This document shows positions 57,872-64,000 of a stretch of 64,000 nucleotides of DNA, one piece after another. The number at the start of each line of letters is the position of its first letter. The first letter of the stretch is position 1. The position numbers and the translations under genes are program-made. Source of the stretch: Propionibacteriales bacterium (GTDB lineage: Bacteria; Actinomycetota; Actinomycetes; Propionibacteriales; Nocardioidaceae); contig WHTJ01000005.1 in assembly GCA_009377795.1 (NCBI GenBank), positions 36,926 through 100,925 of the forward strand, read 5' to 3'. The notes under the pieces are model-generated. The model had not been told where the DNA came from. It searched no databases and saw only the letters and a program-made list of their open reading frames with translations.

Positions 57872-59215
57872 TCACGCACCCAGCAGGCTCTGGCCGCAGA
57901 CTCGGACCACGTTGCCGTTGACCGCGGTGGAGCCGGGATGGGCGAACCACGCGATGGTCTCGGCGACGTCGACCGGCAACCCGCCCTGGGCCATGGAGTT
58001 CATCCGGCGTCCCGCCTCGCGGGTCATGACCGGGATCTTCGCCGTCATCTGGGTCTCGATGAAGCCGGGCGCCACCGCGTTGATCGTGATGTCGTCGGGA
58101 AGCGTCGGTGCCAGCGCCTGTACGAGACCGATGACCCCGGCCTTGGAGGTGCCGTAGTTGGCCTGGCCGACGTTGCCGGCGATCCCGGCGATCGACGCGA
58201 CGCCGACGATCCGGCCGTTGCCGCGGACCAGCTTCTGGTCCAGCAGCTCGGCGGTGATCCGCTCCGGCGCGGTGATGTTCACCGCCAGCGTGGACTGCCA
58301 GCCGTCGGCCTGCATGTTCGCGAGCTTCTTGTCGCGGGTGATTCCGGCGTTGTGCACGACGACGTCGACGCCGCCGTGCTGGTCCGCGAGATGGCGCGCG
58401 ATCCGCTGTGGCGCGTCGACCGCCGTGATGTCGAGCAGGAGGGACTCGCCGTCCAGCTCGTCCATCAGCGCCTGGAGGTCGGAGCCGGCCTGCGGTACGT
58501 CGACGCCGACGACGGTGGCACCGTCCCGATGCAGGGTGCGGACGATGGACTCGCCGATGCCGCGCGACGCTCCGGTCACGAGCGCGACCTTGCCCGACGA
58601 CGGACGGGCGCGGTCCGCGGGCGTTCCGGCGTGCGTGGTTCCGGTGGTGCCGAGGCGGACGACCTGGCCCGACAAATACGCCGACTTCGGCGACAGCAGG
58701 AATCCCAGCGTGGAGGAGACGGCGTTCTCGGCGCCGGGTGCGACGTACACGAGCTGCACCGTGGTGCCGTGCCGCATCTCCTTGCCGAGCGATCGGGTGA
58801 AGCCCTCGAGCGCCCGCTGCGCGACCTGTGCGCCGGGGGAGCCGGCCGCCTCCGGTGGAGTCCCGAGTACGACGATCCGGGCGCACGGTTGCAGGCTCCG
58901 CAGGACCGGGGTGAAGAACTCCTGCAGCGCGACCAGGTCGGGCGTGGCCTGGATGCCGGAAGCGTCGAACACCAGTGCCTTGTACTGCTGTTCGGCCGCG
59001 GCGTTCTCGACGGTCGCGATGCCAAGCTCGACCAGGGCGGCCGTCACGCCGTCCGCGAGCCGGCCGCCCTCCGCGGCGCCCACCAGGACGACCCCCTCGA
59101 CCAGGGGCTGGCCCTCCCGGTAGCGCTCCAGCTGCACCGGATCGGGCAGGCCGAGGTTCTTCACCACCAGACGGCCCACCGGCGTGTGCGCGAGAAACTG
59201 GTAGCGGTCACTCAT
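57872..59215 (-). CDS. fabG4: High-molecular-weight 3-oxoacyl-ACP reductase (FabG4-like)
   Basis: 447 residues: a flavodoxin-like N-terminal domain (about 1-205) fused to a short-chain dehydrogenase with VTGASRGIGES, NAGITRD, active Ser in GVASIAG and YGTSK. Fusion and order match mycobacterial FabG4-HtdX, whose partner FadA2 is divergently encoded. Here no thiolase follows; an integrase lies there instead. ATG 59215, no strong ribosome site. Confidence 0.9.
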   Translation of the reverse strand: MSDRYQFLAHTPVGRLVVKNLGLPDPVQLERYREGQPLVEGVVLVGAAEGGRLADGVTAALVELGIATVENAAAEQQYKALVFDASGIQATPDLVALQEFFTPVLRSLQPCARIVVLGTPPEAAGSPGAQVAQRALEGFTRSLGKEMRHGTTVQLVYVAPGAENAVSSTLGFLLSPKSAYLSGQVVRLGTTGTTHAGTPADRARPSSGKVALVTGASRGIGESIVRTLHRDGATVVGVDVPQAGSDLQALMDELDGESLLLDITAVDAPQRIARHLADQHGGVDVVVHNAGITRDKKLANMQADGWQSTLAVNITAPERITAELLDQKLVRGNGRIVGVASIAGIAGNVGQANYGTSKAGVIGLVQALAPTLPDDITINAVAPGFIETQMTAKIPVMTREAGRRMNSMAQGGLPVDVAETIAWFAHPGSTAVNGNVVRVCGQSLLGA

Positions 59216-59256
59216 GGATGTGTCCTATCTCTCCGAGCCGGACGGTGTTCGTGGAA

Positions 59257-59296
59257 CGGCTGAAACAGTAACTTCGAGTTATCAGTACATCAGCCG
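59257..59296. promoter_or_regulatory. Nested palindrome at the fabG4 promoter
   Basis: An inner palindrome TAACT-TCG-AGTTA (59269-59281) lies within outer arms CGGCTGA (59257-59263) and TCAGCCG (59290-59296). It starts 42 bp upstream of the fabG4 start, in the position of a TetR-family fatty-acid repressor site. Confidence 0.55.
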
Positions 59297-59420
59297 TCCT
59301 AACGACACGAGAGGATCGCTGACTTATCTGCTCTTTGACCTGCGGGTTCATGCGTGGCAACGGATCTTCCTCACGTGCTCTGGTTGTGCACAGCGCTTCT
59401 AGTGGCGATAACTCGGATGC

Positions 59421-59426
59421 TACCGT
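59421..59426 (+). promoter_or_regulatory. Candidate -10 of a leaderless integrase transcript
   Basis: TACCGT ends 7 nt before GTG 59434; no ribosome site precedes the start. Confidence 0.4.
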
Positions 59427-59433
59427 AACCCCC

Positions 59434-60348
59434 GTGGACGACGATTGGGAAGACTGGGTGCGCGACTGGGAGCTGTCGCTCCGGGCACGTACGCGTGGGG
59501 TGTCCGAGCAGACCTTGACCGCGTACAAGACAGGCGTCCGGCAGTTCGTCGCGTTCATGGACGCTAAGGCACCCGAGGACGTCACCCGGCGCGACGTTGA
59601 GGCGTTTCTCGCGCACCTGGCGAGCCGCGGTCGCTCCGAGGCGACTCGGCGACTACGGCTGATGGCGGTACGCTCGCTGTTCGGATTCATTCTTGGCGAA
59701 CCGGGCTCTCTACTGTCTGGTAACCCTGCCGATGGTATCGCCGCCCCTGTCCCAGAGCTGCCCGACGTGGACGTGATCCCAGACACCGATCTCGTGGCCG
59801 TGCTCGGCACCTGCGACGCAACCTTCCTCGGGCTGCGGGATGCCGCCATCATCCGACTGATGTTGGCGACCGGCCTGCGACGCACCGAGGTCTGCATGCT
59901 CGACGTGGACGACATCGATATCAGCCACGGCGAGGCGGCTGTGCTCGGGAAGGGCGGCAAGCGCCGTGTGGTGGCGTTCGGAGGCTCCCGCCTGCCGCTC
60001 GCGCTGTCTCGCTACGTCCGCGCCCGCAGGCGCCATCTTGGCGCCGCTGACCCGGCACTGTTCCTGTCGCAGCGAGCCAAGGCCCGCAATGGGTACCGGA
60101 TGAACGGCGGCGCGATCGCCGCGATGCTGCGACGCCGCTGCCGGGCCGCCGGGGTCAAGGTGTGGCGGCCTCATATGCTCCGCCACACCTGGGCCGACAA
60201 CGCGAAACGGCAAGGGCTGAGCGACGAGGATCTAGAACGGATGGCTGGCTGGACATCACCGGGGATGAGTCGCCGCTACGGCCGGCAACTCGCGGACGAA
60301 CGTGCACGTGCCGCGCTCCGAGGTCTGAACCTGGGAGACCGGCTTTGA
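59434..60348 (+). CDS. Tyrosine recombinase/integrase (XerC/D-like)
   Basis: 304 residues: N-terminal SAM-like core-binding domain (about 5-90) and catalytic domain with Arg149 (GLRRTE), Lys in GKGGKRR, His247 and Arg250 (RPHMLRH), Trp273 and nucleophile Tyr282. All active residues are present. It probably mobilised the island that separates fabG4 from the rest of its locus. No excisionase gene or tRNA attachment site is seen. The frame opens upstream at 59335, but GTG 59434 gives the family start. Confidence 0.85.
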   Translation: MDDDWEDWVRDWELSLRARTRGVSEQTLTAYKTGVRQFVAFMDAKAPEDVTRRDVEAFLAHLASRGRSEATRRLRLMAVRSLFGFILGEPGSLLSGNPADGIAAPVPELPDVDVIPDTDLVAVLGTCDATFLGLRDAAIIRLMLATGLRRTEVCMLDVDDIDISHGEAAVLGKGGKRRVVAFGGSRLPLALSRYVRARRRHLGAADPALFLSQRAKARNGYRMNGGAIAAMLRRRCRAAGVKVWRPHMLRHTWADNAKRQGLSDEDLERMAGWTSPGMSRRYGRQLADERARAALRGLNLGDRL

Positions 60349-60563
60349 GCCACACGGACCCGCCGGCCAGAGCTCGACGCGACGCGCCGTGATGTGCTCA
60401 AGCTGCGACGACGACGTACCGAATGTACCCTTTCACGTGAGTAGCAGTATTTGCCGGGCTCTTTTCCAGGCGAGAAGCGGTACTTGTCGTGCCCTCGCCG
60501 CTCACACTGAGGCACGCCTTCCAGATCGCCGCCGGCGGCCGATGACCCGCAGGTTGGTTGCTT

Positions 60564-60594
60564 TGCAGCACTATTTGCTGCATACTGTGCAGCA
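60564..60594 (+). promoter_or_regulatory. mazEF-type promoter with three GCAGCA sites
   Basis: TGCAGCA (60564-60570) and TGCTGCA (60576-60582) are inverted with a 5-bp spacer; a third TGCAGCA (60588-60594) touches the ATG. A -10-like CATACT (60581-60586) lies between them, 7 nt before the start. This suggests an autorepressed leaderless module. The preceding 60349-60563 is less GC-rich, contains several GTAC, and has no gene. Confidence 0.55.
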
Positions 60595-60887
60595 TGGCAG
60601 TGATGACCAGAAAAAGTGTCCCGATCAGTCGCGATGACGCCGCAGACGTCGAGCGGCTGCGCAGGTTCGCCCTCTACCGCGAGGCCGCCAAGGCGGTGGC
60701 CGGTGTTGAGCTATCCGAGAACTCATCGGAGGCCGAGGTATTGCACGCCCTCATCACCGCGGGTCGGCACGCCCTTCACGAGCAGGTCATGGTCACAGGC
60801 TACGGCGCGTTGGCCGCCGCCCAGACGGACGAGGACCGCGCCATCGCACGCGAAGTTACGAGCCGCGCTCGCCTGCTAGGCGACTGA
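60594..60887 (+). CDS. Antitoxin of a MazEF-like toxin-antitoxin pair
   Basis: 97 residues. Helical; VPISRDDAADVERLRRFALYREA followed by SSEAEVLHALITAGRHAL suggests a ribbon-helix-helix-type or related DNA-binding dimer, with an acidic C-terminal tail ending TSRARLLGD. It lies 4 bp before a MazF-like gene, which fixes its role. ATG 60594 has no ribosome site. I do not recognise the exact antitoxin family. Confidence 0.72.
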   Translation: MAVMTRKSVPISRDDAADVERLRRFALYREAAKAVAGVELSENSSEAEVLHALITAGRHALHEQVMVTGYGALAAAQTDEDRAIAREVTSRARLLGD

Positions 60888-60891
60888 AGTC

Positions 60892-61209
60892 GTGGCCAAC
60901 CCGGTTCGCGGCCAGGTCTGGATGGCCACGCTGGGGGAGCATCGCAAGCCCTGGCTCGTGGTGTCGAACAACGCCCGCAACCGCAGTGGGCTCGGTACCG
61001 TGTTGGGTGTTCGGATCACGACATCCCCCAAGCCACCGCTGGACAGCATCGTTGAGTTGCCCCATGGCGAGCCGGTTGCCGGTCGCGTTCTGTGCGACGA
61101 CATCACCTACTTCTATGTCGACGAGCTGGAGGAGCTGATCGGCGCACTGACCCCATCGACCATGATGCTGGTGGATAACGGACTGCGTACCGCGCTCGCC
61201 CTGCGCTGA
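60892..61209 (+). CDS. mazF: MazF/PemK-like endoribonuclease toxin
   Basis: 105 residues. The family start RGQVWMATLGEHRKPWLVVSNN contains the R-G-x-V/I-W core, and TVLGVRITTS and AGRVLCDDITYF follow the MazF beta-barrel; the usual catalytic Arg and Thr/Ser are within GVRITTSP. It would cut mRNA or tRNA at a short motif. GTG start 4 bp after the antitoxin. Part of the accessory island. Confidence 0.85.
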   Translation: MANPVRGQVWMATLGEHRKPWLVVSNNARNRSGLGTVLGVRITTSPKPPLDSIVELPHGEPVAGRVLCDDITYFYVDELEELIGALTPSTMMLVDNGLRTALALR

Positions 61210-61458
61210 CGACCGCGATCAGGTTTCGGTCGTCTCGCAGGCACAAGAATTTCGGCACCTCGGTCAGCAGCTTGGGTTGACCCCGCAGGGTACGGCGTCG
61301 CTGGGTTGGGTGATCGACACCGAGGGACGTCGGCAGTCATTAGACGTCGTTTCAGAACTGCGCGCCTGGGCTCCGACGGACCACCGACCAAGCGACCTCT
61401 TAAGAGACCAGGCATCCTCGACGGGCGTGGCCACCGCATCACCGGGTGTGGTTGGCAG

Positions 61459-61464
61459 TACAAT
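61459..61464 (+). promoter_or_regulatory. Predicted -10 of the leaderless unknown gene
   Basis: TACAAT, a near-consensus -10, ends 8 nt before GTG 61473. The remaining part of the gap 61210-61472 shows no gene. Confidence 0.5.
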
Positions 61465-61472
61465 GCGGACTC

Positions 61473-61811
61473 GTGCGTGACTTCTCGCGCGACGAAGATT
61501 TTCGCCGGGAGTGGGATTACCTCTATCTCCGGTCGGTGCACGCGGCCGCTTCGGCCGCATTTGAGCGCGCAGTCTGGAAGTCCGAGGATGAGGCCTATGT
61601 CGCGTTGGCCACGGAGTTGCGCAACCGTGGCATTGAGCCTGAGCCCGACGCCCTGTTGGCTGGTGCCGCGCTTATCAGCCGGGGAGAGAAGCCAGCGATC
61701 CTCAGACCCGCGGTAGGACGTCGCAGGCGAGAAGTCATGCCTCGACGGCCTGCAGCACCGACCGCGCGGGATCAGTTGTCGAATTCCTTCGCCGGCCACA
61801 ATGGCCGGTAG
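61473..61811 (+). CDS. Unknown 112-residue protein of the island
   Basis: Sequence begins VRDFSRDEDFRREWDYLY, with an acidic/basic N-terminus, a helical middle (FERAVWKSEDEAYVALATELRNRG) and a disordered Arg/Pro-rich C-terminus (VGRRRREVMPRRPAAPTARD). A strong -10 just upstream argues that it is expressed. It stops 18 bp before the left end of the IS256 element; the tail may have been changed by that insertion. I recognise no family. Confidence 0.5.
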   Translation: MRDFSRDEDFRREWDYLYLRSVHAAASAAFERAVWKSEDEAYVALATELRNRGIEPEPDALLAGAALISRGEKPAILRPAVGRRRREVMPRRPAAPTARDQLSNSFAGHNGR

Positions 61812-61828
61812 AGCCCGACCGGGAGCAA

Positions 61829-63262
61829 TGATCAGAACCTGTGGATGGCCCTCGGTCGGGTGAGGTGAAGGGGCGCACCTTCCCGAGGATGATCTAAAAG
61901 TCAATTGGTTCTGATCAGGACCGGCGTTGACGCGCTGGTTCGGGAAGGTACGCCCATGCTCAAGGTAGTCCACGACGCCGAGGCGTCCAACGCGAACACG
62001 GCCGGTGCGTCGTTGCTCGACGAGATCGTGCGCGATGGTGCGAGGGCGATGCTTGCGGCCGCGTTGCAGGCTGAGGTCGCCGGCTACGTCGATGCGTACG
62101 CCGACCAGGTCGACGCCGAGGGTCGCCGGCTGGTGGTCCGCAACGGCTACCACGCCGAGCGGGAGGTGACCACGGCCGCTGGGGCTGTGCCGGTGCGAGC
62201 GCCGCGGGTCAACAACAAGCGCACCGACGAGGAGACCGGCGCGCGGAAGCGGTTCTCTTCGGCGATCCTGCCAGCGTGGGCCAGGAAGTCCCCGCAGGTG
62301 GCCGAGGTGTTGCCGCTGCTGTACCTTCACGGACTGTCCAGCTCGGACTTCGGTCCGGCGTTGACCCAGTTCCTCGGCTCGGCCGCGGGCCTGTCGGCGG
62401 CGACGGTCACCCGGCTCACCGCGCAGTGGCAAGACGACGCCGAGGCGTTCGCGAGGAAGCCGCTCAAGGACACCGACTATGTCTACTGCTGGGTCGACGG
62501 CATCCACCTCAAGGTCCGCCTGGCCCAGGACAAGGTGTGCCTGCTGGTGATGATCGGCGTCCGATCCGACGGCACCAAGGAACTGGTCGCGTTGGCCGAC
62601 GGGTTCCGCGAGTCTTCCGAGTCGTGGGCCGATCTGCTCCGCTCGTGCAAGCGCCGAGGGATGCGGGCCCCGGTCCTCGCGGTCGGGGATGGGGCGCTCG
62701 GGTTCTGGAAGGCGGTCCGTGAGGTGTTCCCCGACACCAAGGAGCAGAGATGCTGGTTCCACGTCGGAGGCAACGTGCTTGCCGCGCTGCCCAAGTCGGC
62801 GCACCCGGGCGCGAAGGCCGCGCTCGCGGAGATCTACAACGCCGAAGACAAGGAGCACGCGCTCAAGGCCGTCAAGGCGTTCGAGGCCGACTACGGCGCC
62901 AAGTGGCCCAAGGCAGTCGCGAAGATCATCGAGCACCTCGACGTGCTGCTGGCCTTCTATGACTATCCCGCGGAGCACTGGATCCACCTCCGCACGACCA
63001 ATCCCATCGAGTCGACTTTCGCGACGGTGCGGTTGCGTCAGCGGGTGACCAAGGGACCAGGCTCCAGGGCCGCCGGTGTGGCGATGGCGTTCAAGCTCAT
63101 CGAGTCAGCCCAGGCCCGGTGGCGCGCGGTGAACGCGCCCCACCTCGTCGCCCTGGTCCGTGCCGGCGCGGTCTTCGAGAAGGGAAAACTCGTCGAACGA
63201 CCCGACGAATCAGGAGGCCATCAGCAAGTCGCGTGACACGCCGATCCACAGGTCTTGACTAT
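61829..63262 (+). mobile_element. IS256-family insertion sequence
   Basis: About 1.43 kb. The left end near 61829-61846 and the right end near 63244-63262 share, in inverted orientation, ACCTGTGGAT preceded by TCARR-type bases (13 of 15 matching). The transposase is intact and centred between them. A second copy of TGATCAGAACC in inverse orientation lies at 61907-61917, giving a hairpin at the left end. I could not identify an 8-bp target duplication, so exact ends are approximate. Confidence 0.75.
61956..63236 (+). CDS. IS256-family (Mutator-type) transposase
   Basis: 426 residues. DDE residues are visible in YCWVDGIHLKVR, VLAVGDGALGFWKA and RTTNPIESTFATVRLR; the RCWFHVGGNVL block is the family C-x2-H motif. 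Full length, so probably active. ATG 61956 has GGGAAGG upstream; the frame also opens at 61905. Confidence 0.93.
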   Translation: MLKVVHDAEASNANTAGASLLDEIVRDGARAMLAAALQAEVAGYVDAYADQVDAEGRRLVVRNGYHAEREVTTAAGAVPVRAPRVNNKRTDEETGARKRFSSAILPAWARKSPQVAEVLPLLYLHGLSSSDFGPALTQFLGSAAGLSAATVTRLTAQWQDDAEAFARKPLKDTDYVYCWVDGIHLKVRLAQDKVCLLVMIGVRSDGTKELVALADGFRESSESWADLLRSCKRRGMRAPVLAVGDGALGFWKAVREVFPDTKEQRCWFHVGGNVLAALPKSAHPGAKAALAEIYNAEDKEHALKAVKAFEADYGAKWPKAVAKIIEHLDVLLAFYDYPAEHWIHLRTTNPIESTFATVRLRQRVTKGPGSRAAGVAMAFKLIESAQARWRAVNAPHLVALVRAGAVFEKGKLVERPDESGGHQQVA

Positions 63263-63418
63263 TCCTCGGCTGCAAGCTTGGTGCCACTCAGGACGAGTCT
63301 CCCTGTCTCGCGGTTGCTGTCTGTTGCAAGGGCCACCAGAGGGTGCTCCGGCTTGTTCGAGGGTAGGTCAGGGGCACGGAGTCGGCGGGCGGGATCGCCG
63401 TTTCCGGGATGTCTGGGG

Positions 63419-63817
63419 TTACGGAAGCCAGTCGGTACTGGATAGCCAGTCGGTAGTGGCGATGACGGCTGCCATGATGGTGGCGGTCGTGGATGCGAGC
63501 ATCGCGAACAACACAACCCAGAACGTCGCCCATGCAGCCCTGGACGCAGATCTCGCCGCGCGGATGGCGTGCTGGGAGAGTTCTCGGATGTTCAGGTGCT
63601 CAAGTCTCCTCTGGGTGGCGTGCTGCTCCTCGGTAAGGTTCCTGACCGTCTCGTTCCATGTGTGCATGGCTTCTTTCGCGGCATTGATGCGCACAGCATC
63701 CTTGGTTCCGAGAAGCTCAGCGAGTGTCTCAACCGAGGACTGGAAGGCGTGCGACGCCTTGGCCAGGTCGTCCTGGGTCTTCTTGAGCTGCTCCTCGAGT
63801 TTTGCTCGTTCAGTCAT
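63419..63817 (-). CDS. Coiled-coil protein with C-terminal membrane helix, unknown
   Basis: 132 residues. The N-terminal 80 residues are charged heptad-rich coiled-coil (TERAKLEEQLKKTQDDLAK; NLTEEQHATQRRLEHLN), then a hydrophobic helix (WATFWVVLFAMLASTTATIMAAVIA) and a short tail. The layout is tail-anchored. No ribosome site is evident at ATG 63817, and it lies between two insertion sequences, so it could be a remnant. No family recognised. Confidence 0.5.
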   Translation of the reverse strand: MTERAKLEEQLKKTQDDLAKASHAFQSSVETLAELLGTKDAVRINAAKEAMHTWNETVRNLTEEQHATQRRLEHLNIRELSQHAIRAARSASRAAWATFWVVLFAMLASTTATIMAAVIATTDWLSSTDWLP

Positions 63818-63961
63818 GACGGGTGGCTGTACGAGCGCTGAGGCCCATCTGTGCCTGTGCCATCTCTGCTCCGTCCCCTGATAGGCAGCTGAGCTTCCCC
63901 CGCTTTCCCGGAGACTTTCGAACCGGGTTTGATCTTGTGTCAGACCGGAGAGGAAGTTTTC

Positions 63962-64000
63962 GTGGCAGCACCGAGGAAGTACCCCGATGAGCTGCGTGAG
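63962..64000 (+). CDS. Start of an IS3-family transposase OrfA (partial)
   Basis: The first 13 codons (VAAPRKYPDELRE) match the beginning of IS3-family helix-turn-helix OrfA proteins; GAGAGGAAG precedes the GTG. The gene runs off the window, so integrity is unknown. Confidence 0.6.
   Translation, partial: MAAPRKYPDELRE

Noticed and set aside
61113..62987. 624-codon minus-strand frame across the IS256 transposase
   Set aside because: It crosses three unrelated genes and the IS end; composition is that of an antisense shadow.
61821..63270. 8-bp target-site duplication of the IS256 element
   Set aside because: Bases flanking the two inverted ends do not match in any register that I tried.

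Overview
The window is high-GC (about 70%) actinobacterial chromosome. Evidence is the extensive use of GTG starts, TANNNT -10 boxes, several genes that look leaderless, an mIHF gene, a BldD with both c-di-GMP signature motifs, a PrcB-less PriA lacking its Walker A, and the gene order aspS-rarA-alaS-ruvX-mltG-aroE-aroCKB-efp-nusB followed by pyrR-pyrB-pyrC-carAB-pyrK-pyrD-pyrF-mihF-gmk-rpoZ-coaBC-metK-priA-def-fmt-rsmB-rpe. The 1B-type pyrK/pyrD pair suggests a Propionibacteriales- or Streptosporangiales-like lineage rather than a mycobacterium; I cannot name a genus. No rRNA, tRNA or CRISPR array was seen.

Layout. 1-1.2 kb: 3' end of relA. 1.3-9.0 kb: a divergent ectoine-type region. A minus-strand operon (aminotransferase, DoeA/EutD-like hydrolase, enolase-superfamily enzyme) faces a plus-strand ehuBCDA importer; both promoters carry the same palindrome, ATTGT-NN-ACAAT. 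9.0-11.1 kb: a small membrane protein, a VapBC module and a DUF349 protein. 11.3-30.5 kb: translation, repair, cell-wall and shikimate genes, interrupted by a solitary AbiEi/DUF559-like nuclease-fold gene and a Tat-exported FAD oxidase. 30.6-34.3 kb: an OpuC/ProU-type betaine importer on the minus strand. 34.7-35.2 kb: bldD. 35.5-45.8 kb: the complete pyrimidine operon behind a PyrR-binding hairpin. 46.1-56.9 kb: core housekeeping genes. 57.0-59.2 kb: MaoC-type hydratase and FabG4-like reductase. 59.4-64.0 kb: an accessory island with a tyrosine recombinase, a MazEF pair, an unknown leaderless ORF, an IS256-family element, a coiled-coil membrane protein and the start of an IS3-family element.

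Beyond the genes, two families of dispersed palindromic elements stand out. Family 1 is built from the 16-mer TGCAATCTCGGCGCGA and sits in four intergenic regions, with a fifth copy inside the rsmB coding sequence. Family 2 is a nested palindrome: outer arms of the CGCCGAGTG type around a GACGCGCCGGTGTC core. It has four copies, two of which bracket the solitary nuclease-like gene at 16.9-17.9 kb in inverted orientation, an arrangement like REP sequences around a RAYT transposase. This possible nuclease plus palindrome unit is my best candidate for an undescribed system.
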